Shown piece after piece: positions 16,014-25,820 of a DNA stretch of 55,118 nt (the stretch's first letter is position 1; every line of letters begins with the position of its first letter). This DNA comes from Gammaproteobacteria bacterium (lineage in GTDB: Bacteria; Pseudomonadota; Gammaproteobacteria; RBG-16-57-12). The translations under genes were made by a program, and so were the position numbers. The stretch covers positions 1 through 55,118 of the forward strand of contig JAFLJP010000021.1 in the NCBI GenBank assembly GCA_022712945.1, read 5' to 3'. The notes below the pieces were generated by a model. It searched no databases. It saw only the letters and a program-made list of their open reading frames with translations, and was not told the origin of the DNA.

Positions 16014-17702
16014 ATGAGCACCGGTGCACAACTTGTTATTGAGACTCTGCTGAACTACCAAACGCCACGTCTCTACGTCTACCCCGGCGGCACCATTGCG
16101 CCGCTGCTGGATGAAGCCAAGCGAGCGGGGCTGGCTATTTTCTGCGCTCGCCATGAGCAGGGGGCGGGTTATGCGGCTCTGGCGGCGGCCCGGCTCTGCC
16201 AACAGCCACAGGTGGTGATGGTCACTTCCGGGCCTGGGGTGACCAACGTCATCACCTGCATTGCCGATGCCTATTACGACTCAACTCCGCTGGTGTTGAT
16301 TACCGGCCAGGTGGGCAGTGGAGACCTCTCTGCCGGTCGGCCAATTCGCCAGCGGGGTTTTCAAGAGGTGGATACCCCGGCGCTGCTGAAGACGATAACC
16401 AAAGCGCAGTTTCAGCCAACAGCACCGGAGCAGTTGGCCCAGGTGATGGCGGATGCCTTCACCATTGCCAGCCAGGGGCGGCCCGGCCCGGTGGTGATCG
16501 ACCTGCCGATGGATGTGCAGCGCAATGCGCTGCCAGCCCCCGTGGCGGTGGTGCCGATTCAGGCCACTGACACAACGTTGGCGGGCGATTTGTCTCTGCT
16601 GTGTCAGCAAATTGCAGCGGCTCAGCGGCCATTAATTATTGCCGGGCAGGGGGTTTTGCTGTCCGGAGCGAGTAACGCGCTTCGTTTATTAGCCGCATCC
16701 GGTATTCCGGTGTCACACTCGTTGCTGGGGTTAGGGGCTATTCCCGGCGATTCCAATCTGAACCTGGGTTTTCACGGTCACACCGGTCACCCGTGTGCCG
16801 GGGTGGCGATTCAGCAGGCGGATCTTTTGTTGGTGATCGGCTCCCGTCTGGATCTGCGCCAGACTGGTAATCAGTTCGATCGTTTTGCAGAAAAAGCACG
16901 CATTGTGCGTATTGACCTAGATCGGGATGAAGTGGCCGAGAGCCGCATCCGCCACGATCAATGGATTAATGGTGATGTGAAACAAGTGCTCGATGCGCTG
17001 TTACCGATGCTGGCGAAGGTGACACTGCCCGACTGGCAGCCGTGGCTGAATCAGATTGCCGAATGGAAGCAACAGCACCCCCTCAAACCGATGCAAAACA
17101 GCGGTCTGTTACCACAGCAGGTGATTGAGGTGGTGGATCAAATCAGCGCCGGAAAAAGGGTAATCTGCACCACCGGTGTCGGCTCTCACCAACACTGGGT
17201 AGCGCGCCATTTCACCTTTGATGTACCGCAGCGGCGTCTGTTAACCTCCGGCGGTCACGGGGCGATGGGCTACGATCTGCCCTCCGCCGTGGGCGCACAA
17301 CTGGCCGACCCGGATGCGCTGGTGCTGTGTCTGGTGGGTGATGGTTCATTTCAAATGAATATTCAGGAGTTGGCGGCGATTCGTGAATACCAACTGCCGA
17401 TAAAGATTATCGTGCTGGATAACCATCGGCTGGGTCTGGTCTCACAGTTTCAACAGTTTAACTGGCAAGATGACCCCACCACCGGTGAAAAGTGGAACCC
17501 CGATTTCGCGGTAATCGCCCAGGGGTACGGGATTGAAAGCTATGTGATCAACGAAGCGTCACAACTGCAACCGGTATTGGCGCAAGCGTTGAACAGCCCG
17601 CAGGCAGCACTGGTGCACTGCCAAGTGGCGGTGGCGGAAGATATTACCCCGATGCTGCTGGCAGGCCAGACATTGGATAAGATGTGGTCTGCCCATGAGT
17701 AA
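16014..17702 (+). CDS. ThDP-dependent acetolactate synthase-like enzyme
   Basis: This 562-residue protein has the three-domain layout of acetolactate synthase-type enzymes. The catalytic Glu is E48 in CARHEQGAGYAA. The middle domain (about 180-330) is of the FAD-binding type. The ThDP/Mg motif runs from G442 (GDGSFQMN) through VLDNHRLG. In sugar pathways related enzymes such as YerE attach a two-carbon branch from pyruvate to a ketosugar; a similar role is inferred here because C-methyltransferase and SDR genes are adjacent. A longer frame begins at 15915 inside the MITE; the ATG at 16014, preceded by AAAGG, is the better start. It overlaps the ATP-grasp gene by eight bases. Confidence 0.82.
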   Translation: MSTGAQLVIETLLNYQTPRLYVYPGGTIAPLLDEAKRAGLAIFCARHEQGAGYAALAAARLCQQPQVVMVTSGPGVTNVITCIADAYYDSTPLVLITGQVGSGDLSAGRPIRQRGFQEVDTPALLKTITKAQFQPTAPEQLAQVMADAFTIASQGRPGPVVIDLPMDVQRNALPAPVAVVPIQATDTTLAGDLSLLCQQIAAAQRPLIIAGQGVLLSGASNALRLLAASGIPVSHSLLGLGAIPGDSNLNLGFHGHTGHPCAGVAIQQADLLLVIGSRLDLRQTGNQFDRFAEKARIVRIDLDRDEVAESRIRHDQWINGDVKQVLDALLPMLAKVTLPDWQPWLNQIAEWKQQHPLKPMQNSGLLPQQVIEVVDQISAGKRVICTTGVGSHQHWVARHFTFDVPQRRLLTSGGHGAMGYDLPSAVGAQLADPDALVLCLVGDGSFQMNIQELAAIREYQLPIKIIVLDNHRLGLVSQFQQFNWQDDPTTGEKWNPDFAVIAQGYGIESYVINEASQLQPVLAQALNSPQAALVHCQVAVAEDITPMLLAGQTLDKMWSAHE

Positions 17703-18912
17703 AACCCTGCTGGTTATTAGTGGTGGCTCGGAAGCCATTCCCGGTATTCAGCGCGCCAAAGCGATGGGCTGTCGGGTAGTGGTGAGTGATCAGAACCCGC
17801 AAGCCCCCGGCTTTGCCCACGCCGATGATCAGCTGATTGCCAGCACCTACGATGTGGCAGAAACCCTCGCCGCAGCAAGTCATTATCACCACACTATCGG
17901 AGCGATTGATGGCGTGATTTGCCTGGCGACGGATGTACCGCTCACCGTGGCGAGTGTGGCGCAGGCGCTAGGGTTGCCGGGCCTGTCGATCGATACCGCG
18001 CAACGGGCTGCCGACAAGCTGTTGATGAAACAGTGCTTTGTGGCACAGGGCATTGCAACACCCTGGTTTTCCGAGGTGGAATCAGCACAACATCTGGCTG
18101 AGCTGGTGGCCGAACAGGGCAGTGACCTGGTGATTAAGCCGGTGGATAGCCGGGGTGCACGCGGTGTCTTGCAGCTGAGTGCCGTGGCTGATCTGAATTG
18201 GGCATTCCAACAGGCCGAATCCTTTTCACCCTCGGGGCGGGTGATGGTGGAACAGTTTCAGCACGGCCCACAAATCTCTACCGAATCGATTCTACTGAAG
18301 GGTCAGGCGATCACGCCGGGCTTTATCGATCGTAACTACGAATATTTGCACACCTTCGCCCCGCACATTATTGAGAACGGTGGCCAACAACCCTCCATTC
18401 TGAATGACAAACAGCGGCGGCAGGTGAGTAATCTGGCAGAACAGGCCGCCGCCGCCATGGGCATCAGCAGCGGTATTGCCAAGGGTGATATGGTGCTGAC
18501 GCCGGATGGCCCTAAGGTGATTGAAATGGCCGCCCGACTCTCCGGTGGTTGGATGTCGAGTGATCAAATTCCCGCTGCCACCGGGGTTGATATTGTCGGT
18601 GCAGCAATCAAACTGGCGCTGGGTGAACCGCTTACTCTGGATGACTATCAAGCGACACAATACCGGGGGGTGGCGATTCGTTATTTTTTCCCACCCCAGG
18701 GCCGGTTGCACTCGATCCATAATGCCGAAGAGGCGGCTGCTCAGGAAGGGGTCTATCGCCTGGGATTTTTTGCCTCACCGGGTGATCAACTGGCGGAGGT
18801 GACCAATCACACCCAGCGGGCCGGTTACGTGATCACCTTGGGTGACAATTGTGCCGAGGCAGTGGCCAAGGCGCAGCAGGTGGTCGATAGTGTGCAGTTT
18901 GAGGTGGAATAA
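17695..18912 (+). CDS. ATP-grasp ligase-like protein
   Basis: This 405-residue protein resembles PurK/carbamoyl-phosphate-synthase-like ATP-grasp ligases. The N-terminal Rossmann part reads LLVISGGSEAIPGIQRAK. The lid region is LVIKPVDSRGARGVL. The Mg/ATP site shows VMVEQF, AKGDMVL and KVIEMAARLSGGWMSSD. Family members join a carboxylate to an amine or thiol using ATP. In this locus the natural guess is amide formation on a sugar acid, for example attaching an amino acid to a nonulosonate-type sugar; this is inference. ATG 17695 overlaps the upstream stop, and TAATG joins it to the next gene, so the three genes are tightly coupled. Confidence 0.78.
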   Translation: MSKTLLVISGGSEAIPGIQRAKAMGCRVVVSDQNPQAPGFAHADDQLIASTYDVAETLAAASHYHHTIGAIDGVICLATDVPLTVASVAQALGLPGLSIDTAQRAADKLLMKQCFVAQGIATPWFSEVESAQHLAELVAEQGSDLVIKPVDSRGARGVLQLSAVADLNWAFQQAESFSPSGRVMVEQFQHGPQISTESILLKGQAITPGFIDRNYEYLHTFAPHIIENGGQQPSILNDKQRRQVSNLAEQAAAAMGISSGIAKGDMVLTPDGPKVIEMAARLSGGWMSSDQIPAATGVDIVGAAIKLALGEPLTLDDYQATQYRGVAIRYFFPPQGRLHSIHNAEEAAAQEGVYRLGFFASPGDQLAEVTNHTQRAGYVITLGDNCAEAVAKAQQVVDSVQFEVE

Positions 18913-20690
18913 TGGCTAAGGAGCGGGCCAAGGTGTTGGCGGTAGTGGCTGCGCGCCTGAACTCAAGTCGTCTGCCAGGAAAACAGTTACTGGATCTGGC
19001 CGGTGAGCCATTGATCGAGCGCCTTTTCCAGCGTTTGCAGCAGGTGGCGGAAATTGATCAGCTGGTTTTGGCGACCACCGCAGATCCATATAACCAGCCG
19101 CTGCTTGAGTGGGCCGAACAATCGGGCAGAATTGCTTTTGCCTACGGCGGTGAGATTAACGATGTGGTGGGGCGTGTGGATGCCGTGGTGCAAAAATACG
19201 GCGCTGATATTGTGCTGTTCTGCTGTGGCGACTCCCCGCTAATTGAACCCTCAACCCTCTCCAGAATGATTGCCGCACTGCAACACAACCCGGCGGCGGA
19301 ATATGTCGCGCTGCGCCCGGCGGCATCAGGAAAAACAGTGATTCATGAAGGGTTTTACCCCTACCGACGTTCGGTATGGGATCGTATTGTCAGCACCTCA
19401 ACTACCCCAGAATATCGTGAGCATGTGGGGCTAGCGATCCACTCGTTTGTTGCCGATTTGCAGCACGTTTATGTGGATGAACCGGCAATCTTCTCCTGCG
19501 TTCAACAACGCATCTCGGTGGATACCATTGCCGACTATCACTTTATGCATGCCATCTACCGCCGCTGGTATGCCGAGCATGAACCGCTCTCCATCGTCTC
19601 CCTCCCCTGGGTGATTGCACAGCTTCAGGCAGACGAAACACTCGCGGGTATCAACCGCAACGTTCAACAGCGTGCCCCCGGCCAAAAGCCGCTACGGGTG
19701 TTGGTGGTTACCCAGTGTGGTGAGCAGGTGGGGCTGGGTCACTTGGCCCGCAGCACCGTGGTGGCGCGTCGGTTTCAGGAGCAATCCGCCGCCGCTGTCA
19801 CGCTGTTGCTACAGGGTGATCAGGTCGACTACGCGCCGCTGGCGCTACTGCCAAAAACGGTAATCAGCTGGGGGGAGGGGTTAAGAGAAACAGTGACGAC
19901 CTGGCTTGAAGAACACCCGCTCGATGTGGTGATTTTTGATCTGGCCGTAATCGACAATCCAGCGGAATTTTCCGCACTACTTCAGCAATTAGGCGATAAA
20001 AATATCATCAGAGTGGCGATTGATGGTCTGTTTGAATCGGAGGCCTGGCTGGACTATATCCATGTGCCGTCGTTCTACCTTGCTCCGCAAAGAGAGCGGC
20101 AGATTAATCCGGAAAAAATATCGTACGGTTGGGACCACTACCTGCTGCCCGGTGTGGTGACAATTTCCCGCTGGCAACCTGGCCGCCGACTGCTAGTGAT
20201 GAGCGGTGGCAGTGACCCGCAGGCACTGGGTCAGCAGTGGCCGACAATGCTCGATCAGCAACTGACCGAGCCAATGGAAATTATCTGGATTCAAGGGCCG
20301 TTTGCAGCGAAGCCAAAGATCGCCGCCAACTCTCACCACCAATGGCAAGTATTGAAAAACCCGGCGGATCTTCTGTCAATAATGGCAAACTGCCACTATG
20401 CCCTTTGTCTCTATGGCGTCAGTTTTTTTGAATTACTCCAACGAGGGATACCAACAGTGGTGCTGGGTGCAACGGTAGAGCCACAAGAAATGGCGGCACT
20501 GGCCAATGAGCAGGTGGCCAGCGTGGCGGCATCACCTGTTGCGGCAGTGCAGCATCTACAAGCGCTACTTGATGATACCGATTTGGCCAGGCACTACCAC
20601 CACCGTGCACAGGCGTTAATGGGCGACAAGCAGGGGGCGGACACACTGGTCACCCGTGTTCAAACATTGACCGGAAAGGTGCCGACGTGA
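18912..20690 (+). CDS. SpsF-like cytidylyltransferase fused to a PseG-like sugar hydrolase
   Basis: This 592-residue fusion starts with a CMP-sugar-type nucleotidyltransferase (residues 1-245) showing VVAARLNSSRLPGKQLLDL, then LVLATTADPYNQPL and FCCGDSPLIEP. From about residue 258 it continues as a GT-B fold like PseG, the UDP-sugar hydrolase of pseudaminic acid synthesis. The GLGH motif (274-277) carries the catalytic His277, and LLVMSGGSDPQA and SFFELLQRGIPTVVLG follow. PseG releases the amino sugar that a NeuB-like enzyme then condenses with PEP, and SpsF/NeuA-like domains activate the product with CTP. The fusion therefore supports a nonulosonic acid-like pathway with the gene at 11444. 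Confidence 0.82.
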   Translation: MAKERAKVLAVVAARLNSSRLPGKQLLDLAGEPLIERLFQRLQQVAEIDQLVLATTADPYNQPLLEWAEQSGRIAFAYGGEINDVVGRVDAVVQKYGADIVLFCCGDSPLIEPSTLSRMIAALQHNPAAEYVALRPAASGKTVIHEGFYPYRRSVWDRIVSTSTTPEYREHVGLAIHSFVADLQHVYVDEPAIFSCVQQRISVDTIADYHFMHAIYRRWYAEHEPLSIVSLPWVIAQLQADETLAGINRNVQQRAPGQKPLRVLVVTQCGEQVGLGHLARSTVVARRFQEQSAAAVTLLLQGDQVDYAPLALLPKTVISWGEGLRETVTTWLEEHPLDVVIFDLAVIDNPAEFSALLQQLGDKNIIRVAIDGLFESEAWLDYIHVPSFYLAPQRERQINPEKISYGWDHYLLPGVVTISRWQPGRRLLVMSGGSDPQALGQQWPTMLDQQLTEPMEIIWIQGPFAAKPKIAANSHHQWQVLKNPADLLSIMANCHYALCLYGVSFFELLQRGIPTVVLGATVEPQEMAALANEQVASVAASPVAAVQHLQALLDDTDLARHYHHRAQALMGDKQGADTLVTRVQTLTGKVPT

Positions 20691-22624
20691 CCCCGGTATA
20701 CGCCATCTTCCACCTCAACCTCGCCTTCTCCTCCATCCGGGAAGATCAGCGCGAGCAAGTGATTCAGCACTGCTACACCCCGCTGCTCGATCTGGTGGAA
20801 CATCACCATCTTCCGCTCGGCATTGAACTGACCGCCTGGACACTCAACTGTATACAGTCACATAGCCCCGCCTGGGTTACACGCTTCAAACGGTTGCTGG
20901 ATGAAGGCCGCTGCGAGCTAATCGGCAGTGGCCACACCCAAATGATTGGCCCACTGGTACCCTATGAAGTGAACCAGTGGAACCAGCAGTTCGGTGTGGC
21001 GGGTTACCAAGCCCTGCTCGGGGTAAGGCCATCGCTGGCGCTGGTCAATGAAATGGCCTACTCATCGGGCATGGTTGAGCTGTATGGCGGTGCCGGTTAC
21101 CAGGGTATTGTCATGGATCGGGATAATATTATGCTGGCTCTCGGTATGACCGATGGCCGCTGCCTACCATCCAGCCACGCCCTCGGTTGTGATGGACATA
21201 CCCTACCCGTGTTGTGGTCAGACACCGTGCTGTTCCAAAAACTTCAGCGTTACGCCCATGGCGATATCTCCCGCCAAGACTACCTGGACTATCTCTCCAA
21301 ACGTACAGAACAGAGTGTCGCACCGTTGCCACTCTACAGTAACGATGCCGAGATTTTTGACTTTCGCCCCGGTCGCTTTAGTGACGAATCGACCAACCAC
21401 CGCGAGAGTGAATGGTTGCGTTTGCGCGAGCTATTTTGTTCACTGGAGCAGAGCCGCTGGCTACTGCCCTCCCAAGCGCTCAAGTTACAATGCGAAAAAG
21501 ATGGAGAGAGCACTCCCATGCCACTCACCTCGGTGCAGCAGCCGATTCCGGTAAAAAAACAGGCCAAATACAATATTAGTCGCTGGGCGGTTACCGGGCG
21601 AAATGACCTGTGGATAAACACCCTCTGCCACCGCATCTACCAAACCATTCGAACGCAAAATCACGAAGACGACAAACGGCAGTTATGTGAGTTCTGGGCC
21701 AGTGACCTGCGTACCCATATTGGTGACGAACGCTGGCATCACTACCAGACAGCGCTGCAGCGATTCTGCCAACAGCGCAACATCTCACTGCAAAAAGAGC
21801 AACCGCCAGCCAGACGACCGGCAAAGGAACTCATCAATCCGGACTTTAAAATCGAACATGATGACGAAGGAATCTACCTAACCATCAGCCACCCCCTAGT
21901 GCGTCTGGTGCTCAATCTCCGGCGCGGTTTAAGCATTGAATCCCTCAGCTTCAAACGTCACGAATTTGAACCAATACTGGGCACCTTGAGCCAAGGCTAC
22001 TTTGAGTCGATTGAACTGGCCGCCGACTTCTACAGCGGCGCACTGGTAGTAGAGATCCCCAAAGAGCACCGCAGAGTGACAAATCTGGAGTGGGTAGAAC
22101 CCGAAATCAGTGGCTCAGCCACACAATTAACCCTCACCGCAAAACACCAAACCCCCTATGGTGAAATAATAAAATCGATCATCATCAATGCGAGCGATGG
22201 CTCGATTACAATTGAAAACAGCCTGAAAAAATGGTCTCACCAACACGCCTCAATTAGATTCAACGCACTCACCCTGCTCAACGGGTGGCAAAAACAGGTA
22301 GTAGTAGAGAGTCGAAGTGGCGGCCCCAAAGCCGACTTCTTTGCCCTCGACCGGACAGTCGAACACGGCAAACCCGCCTCCTCCACCATCAGCTGCACCA
22401 CCGGGCTGGGTGGCGAGTCGGGTCAACTGATCCTGCATCAGGGTAGGCGCAAATTAATACTCTCATGGAACCCCGCACACTGCGCCGCACTACCGATGCT
22501 ACAGCACAACATCTGCTCACCCGGCGCACTAAGCCGAATCATCTTCTCCCTAAGCGAAGTAGACGAAACCAAACACCACGGTGGTGATATTTTGCCCTTC
22601 ATCCTCACCTACACCGCAGGCTAA
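20687..22624 (+). CDS. Glycoside hydrolase family 57-like protein
   Basis: This 645-residue protein starts with GTG overlapping the upstream stop. The N-terminal seven-stranded barrel resembles GH57 alpha-amylase/glucanotransferase proteins: FHLNLAFSSI, LGIELTAWTLN, LIGSGHTQMIGPLVP, and ALVNEMAYSSGM with candidate nucleophile E122. An aspartate-containing segment LYSNDAEIFDFRPGRF may supply the acid/base. The C-terminal half (about 385-640) is beta-rich, as in GH38/GH57 proteins. No signal peptide is seen, so it acts in the cytoplasm, perhaps trimming or rearranging the glycan. The stop TAA lies inside a REP palindrome. Confidence 0.7.
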   Translation: MTPVYAIFHLNLAFSSIREDQREQVIQHCYTPLLDLVEHHHLPLGIELTAWTLNCIQSHSPAWVTRFKRLLDEGRCELIGSGHTQMIGPLVPYEVNQWNQQFGVAGYQALLGVRPSLALVNEMAYSSGMVELYGGAGYQGIVMDRDNIMLALGMTDGRCLPSSHALGCDGHTLPVLWSDTVLFQKLQRYAHGDISRQDYLDYLSKRTEQSVAPLPLYSNDAEIFDFRPGRFSDESTNHRESEWLRLRELFCSLEQSRWLLPSQALKLQCEKDGESTPMPLTSVQQPIPVKKQAKYNISRWAVTGRNDLWINTLCHRIYQTIRTQNHEDDKRQLCEFWASDLRTHIGDERWHHYQTALQRFCQQRNISLQKEQPPARRPAKELINPDFKIEHDDEGIYLTISHPLVRLVLNLRRGLSIESLSFKRHEFEPILGTLSQGYFESIELAADFYSGALVVEIPKEHRRVTNLEWVEPEISGSATQLTLTAKHQTPYGEIIKSIIINASDGSITIENSLKKWSHQHASIRFNALTLLNGWQKQVVVESRSGGPKADFFALDRTVEHGKPASSTISCTTGLGGESGQLILHQGRRKLILSWNPAHCAALPMLQHNICSPGALSRIIFSLSEVDETKHHGGDILPFILTYTAG

Positions 22625-22724
22625 AGCCTGCGCCTACCCGGTTGGGTGGCTATTGTAGGAGCAAACTTCAGCTTGCGAAAGGATTGCAAAATGGTTGAGG
22701 TATTTATTGCAGGCTAAAGCCTGC
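22616..22724. repeat. REP-like palindromic cluster
   Basis: GCAGGCTAAAGCCTGC occurs at 22616-22631 and again at 22709-22724, with a related unit GCAAACTTCAGCTTGC preceded by GTAGGA in the opposite orientation at 22661-22676. This resembles REP units of gammaproteobacteria, with alternating orientation. The first unit contains the TAA stop codon of the GH57-like gene. Confidence 0.75.
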
Positions 22725-23027
22725 TCCAATGAGTTTGGTCGCCAGAAAGATTGAAAAGCGACAGATGTTGGGCTTGATTTATAACTCAACCAGCAAAGAC
22801 TGACTCTGTTTTGCTTCTTACGAAGCGTTATTGGCGTAACAACCATTATATCAATGGGTTAAACGAGGATTGCCTTTTTTATGAAATATTCGGGTTAAAA
22901 TAATGGTTGATAAAATTCATTTGCCTTCTATTGTTGATTAACAATCGCCTTGGTATCTTTTCTATTCTTAAAGAAAACAGTATCGGTGATTTACAAAAAT
23001 TCATATTTTACATTAGCGAGAGACCTT
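22725..23027. other. Intergenic stretch before the IS5-family remnant
   Basis: No supported gene is present. TATGAAATATTCGGGTTAA near 22882 resembles CATGAAATGTCCGGGTTAA near 30462; both may be worn ends of the same kind of insertion element, possibly IS1380-like. The match is short. Confidence 0.35.
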
Positions 23028-24069
23028 TGAACGAGCGAACATGATGCAAATCGCATAATTTGGGATAATGGCCTTAACAATCAATGTTCCGGAAAAACCT
23101 TAAGCAACGCAGCTTGACTGAATCGATGCTAATTGAATATGACGCGTTGGCCTCTCATTGATGTTTTGCTGTCAGAGATACACGTAAAAACGCAAGGAGA
23201 AAAAATGTGGCCGTCTTTAATGATGCTCAAAGCGCTATTGCTGCAAAGTGGGTATAGCCTCAGTGATTCAGGCGTTAAAAAGCAGCTTGCTTGAAATCTG
23301 TTATTTCGGCGAGTTATCAGCTTGGATGTTTAGGGATCTATCCCCGATCACGGTACCTTTTGGCATGTTAGACAAAAGCTGAAAACATACTCATACAGTT
23401 GGAAAAGCGGTTACTTGAAATCAATCAGCCACTCTTGGAAAAAGGGCTGTATATAAAATCAGGTGAAATCAGTATTGTTGATGCTAGCGTAATTGAAACC
23501 AATCAATGCTATCCCAACAGGCGAAAAAACGGTAGCTCAGCTCAAGACCCTGAAGCATAGTGGAATGTGAAAGCTGCTTCAGATAGAACGAGAAAAAAAC
23601 GTCTGGTTATAAAGCTCACATCAATGTTGATGAAGATGGCTTGATCAGAAAAACAGGTTACAGTGCAGGTAATTCACATGATTTCAACTTTCTACTGAGC
23701 GGAGAAGAGACGGCAATCTACGCTGACAGCTCTTATCTCAGTGAAGAACAGAGGCGGTTGTTGAATCAAAGGCGCTTACTGCAGTCGCCCCCTGACAGAC
23801 AAAAAAAGTATTTTATCGTATACATTCAGGAGTTCGATGCACCGTTGAACAGGTATTCGGGGTATTGAAATTACACTATGGGATGGCAAAGGCGCGTTAT
23901 CTTGGATGGGTACAAAACCGGGCTCGATTTGAGCTGATGTGTGTCGCGCACGATATTAAACGAGGCGTATCAATTCAGCAGGCATGTTATGCCTAAAAAT
24001 GGAGAAACAGAATGGAAAGGGATGTTTGTTCTGGAATAGTTCATGAAATCGCCCTTTTTTGAAGGTTTC
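23028..24069 (+). mobile_element. Degraded IS5-family insertion sequence
   Basis: The span is about 1.04 kb, the normal size for this family. The left end is GAGACCTTTGAACGAG; the right end, complement of GAAGGTTTC near 24061-24069, is a poor match, so decay has reached the termini. The interior carries one recognisable but broken transposase. It sits between the glycan locus and the propeller gene. No clear target duplication can be named. Confidence 0.75.
23205..23996 (+). pseudogene. IS5-family DDE transposase, inactivated
   Basis: Transposase pieces remain in order: WPSLMMLKALLLQSGYSLSD near the start; SLDV, a stop, then IPDHGTFWHVRQKL; LYIKSGEISIVDASVIETNQ with the first catalytic Asp (IVDAS); YADSSYLSEEQ with the second acidic site; and VEQVFGVLKLHYGMAKARYL near the end, with the third acidic residue expected there. 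Several in-frame stops (after KKQLA, after SLDV, after DPEA) and shifts of frame separate them. The closest style is the IS1031/IS5 type with long inserted loops lost. The element cannot move by itself. Confidence 0.85.
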
Positions 24070-24105
24070 CCCTAAAAATCATGATCCTCAATTAGGAGAG
24101 AGAAG

Positions 24106-25317
24106 ATGAAAAAAGCAGGAATGGACAAGACGTATTATCAAAATCTAGTCTGTATGGTTATAGCGGGAATGTTAGCATTAACAAGCTTTTCATCGTTTGC
24201 AGCACCCTTTGCATACATTGGTAATAGTTTCGAAAAAGTCATTATTGACACAGCGACAAATACAGAAGTAGACACAATAGCTGTGTTTCAGGTTGGTAAA
24301 GTTGCAGTACACCCTTCAGGTGACTTTCTATATGGACTTAAATTTGGGCGCTACGGTGGGTTGCTTAATGTCTATGACACCAGTAATAACAACCTATTAG
24401 CAGAAATTCCTATGGCAGACGAGTTTGTTACAATGAGCCATCTGGATCTTGTAGTGCATCCCAGTGGGGACTTTGTTTATGTCATGAGCACCTCGCATGA
24501 ATCAACTGGTAACCGGCTAATACTTTCAATTGTTGATACAAATATTAATGCTATATCTGCAACAATAGAAGTTTCCGAAGTTTCCACTCAAGGAGCGATC
24601 ATTTTGGCAATCCATCCAACAGGTGATTTCTTATATGTGGCCAATCGTTCAGAGGGGGCAATAACTGTCTTTGATACAAACACTCTTCAATCTGTTGCTA
24701 AAATTGATATAAATGGAGGGTTTTCGGGTTTAGCAGTACATCCAACTGGGCAATACCTATACACATCCGGAGGACGTGTTCAAGTAATTGATACCACGAC
24801 GTATAGTGTTGTTGATTCAATCCTTACCAATAGACCTTCGAGTGATGTAAAAATACATCCAGATGGAAATACTATCTATGTTTCACATTATAGAAACAGG
24901 TCGATAACAGTCATTGATGTTAATGCAAACACAGTGACAACAACTATTTCGTTACCATATTACCCTAATGCCATAGCGATGCATCCAAGTGGTGATTTCT
25001 TATATATGATTGGGATCCGGTTTGCTGACGGCTGGGAAAGCGTTGTAGCCGTTATCAATACGGATAATAATCAAGTAGCAGAGGTGCTCAGTTATAGAGG
25101 ATTGTATGGCAGTCTTGTTATCGGTCCTATGCCTGAACCTGTCGGTGGCACAGCCAGCGGAATCTCCTCGATATCCGTTATTTGTACTAACACTACCTCT
25201 GGGCAGTCGGTATCGATTGGCTTGAGTGGCAGGAATTCATGGAATTGTGAGTCAAATGGCTTGCAGGTAAATAACGGTGATTCAGTTGAAATGATCGTTA
25301 CGGGAAATACGAATTAA
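24106..25317 (+). CDS. Secreted YVTN-type beta-propeller protein
   Basis: This 403-residue protein has an N-terminal signal peptide (hydrophobic stretch VCMVIAGMLALTSF, cleavage near SFAA). At least six blades carry the repeated motif HP-S/T/D-G-xx-Y, for example VAVHPSGDFLYGL, LVVHPSGDFVYVM, LAIHPTGDFLYVA and IAMHPSGDFLYMI, as in YncE/YVTN propellers. The last 55 residues form a separate small segment with two cysteines (VICTNTT, NSWNCESNG) that could form a disulfide. Propellers of this kind usually bind partners; no enzyme activity is predicted. A good ribosome site, AGGAGAG, precedes the start. The gene is clearly AT-richer than the glycan locus, and no operon partner is present. Confidence 0.75.
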   Translation: MKKAGMDKTYYQNLVCMVIAGMLALTSFSSFAAPFAYIGNSFEKVIIDTATNTEVDTIAVFQVGKVAVHPSGDFLYGLKFGRYGGLLNVYDTSNNNLLAEIPMADEFVTMSHLDLVVHPSGDFVYVMSTSHESTGNRLILSIVDTNINAISATIEVSEVSTQGAIILAIHPTGDFLYVANRSEGAITVFDTNTLQSVAKIDINGGFSGLAVHPTGQYLYTSGGRVQVIDTTTYSVVDSILTNRPSSDVKIHPDGNTIYVSHYRNRSITVIDVNANTVTTTISLPYYPNAIAMHPSGDFLYMIGIRFADGWESVVAVINTDNNQVAEVLSYRGLYGSLVIGPMPEPVGGTASGISSISVICTNTTSGQSVSIGLSGRNSWNCESNGLQVNNGDSVEMIVTGNTN

Positions 25318-25820
25318 ATAGTTCAAACCTGACCTGGCACCAAATATCAGGGCCCCCATGATTTAACCGCATAGCGAAAATCTAGGGGGATTTCCCCTGA
25401 GCAGCACTTTCCGCTAACGATCACCGGCCCATAAATAGGGGGTGTTCAGGGCAGTTTCAAAAAAGTTTTTGTAAGCTTTTATCAAAAAATTCCAGTAGTG
25501 TCCGGTTAGGGAATTGCAGTAATTAAAGCGAAGGAGCCCCTTATCCGGTTCATCGGTTAAAAAATGAACGGGTGATAAAAGAAGCCACCTGCTTATCAAA
25601 GCCATTGTGCGGGGTTACCACGGGGGGTTTATTCCAAAGGCGGGGGTAGCTCCTTTTAGCCTTTACGCCTTTTTTAACCAATAAATCGGATAAGTGGCTC
25701 TCGGGTTTATTGAGGCGTAATGGCTATTGGTTTTCTTTGGTGGTTATTTGATTATTTATCATAGTGGTTTTGGGTGAGTCACAACCCAAGCTACCATTGT
25801 TTATCAGGGGGCATGGTTGG
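25318..25820. other. Long intergenic stretch, no supported gene
   Basis: The open frame on the minus strand at 25414-25605 shows no recognisable domain and has no clear ribosome site. The segment AGTAGTGTCCGGTTAGG near 25492-25511 looks like a worn insertion-sequence end, and T/A-rich and G-runs around it suggest old mobile DNA. The identity of the element is not known to me. Confidence 0.35.

Noticed and set aside
22616..22724. Possible CRISPR array or repeat cluster
   Set aside because: Only three short palindromic units of alternating orientation and uneven spacing are present; this fits REP elements. No cas genes were seen anywhere in the window.
23641..23868. 75-residue open frame as a real small gene
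   Set aside because: It is an internal piece of the inactivated IS5-family transposase.
25414..25605. 63-residue open frame on the minus strand
   Set aside because: No recognised motif, no convincing ribosome site, and it lies in what looks like old insertion-sequence debris.
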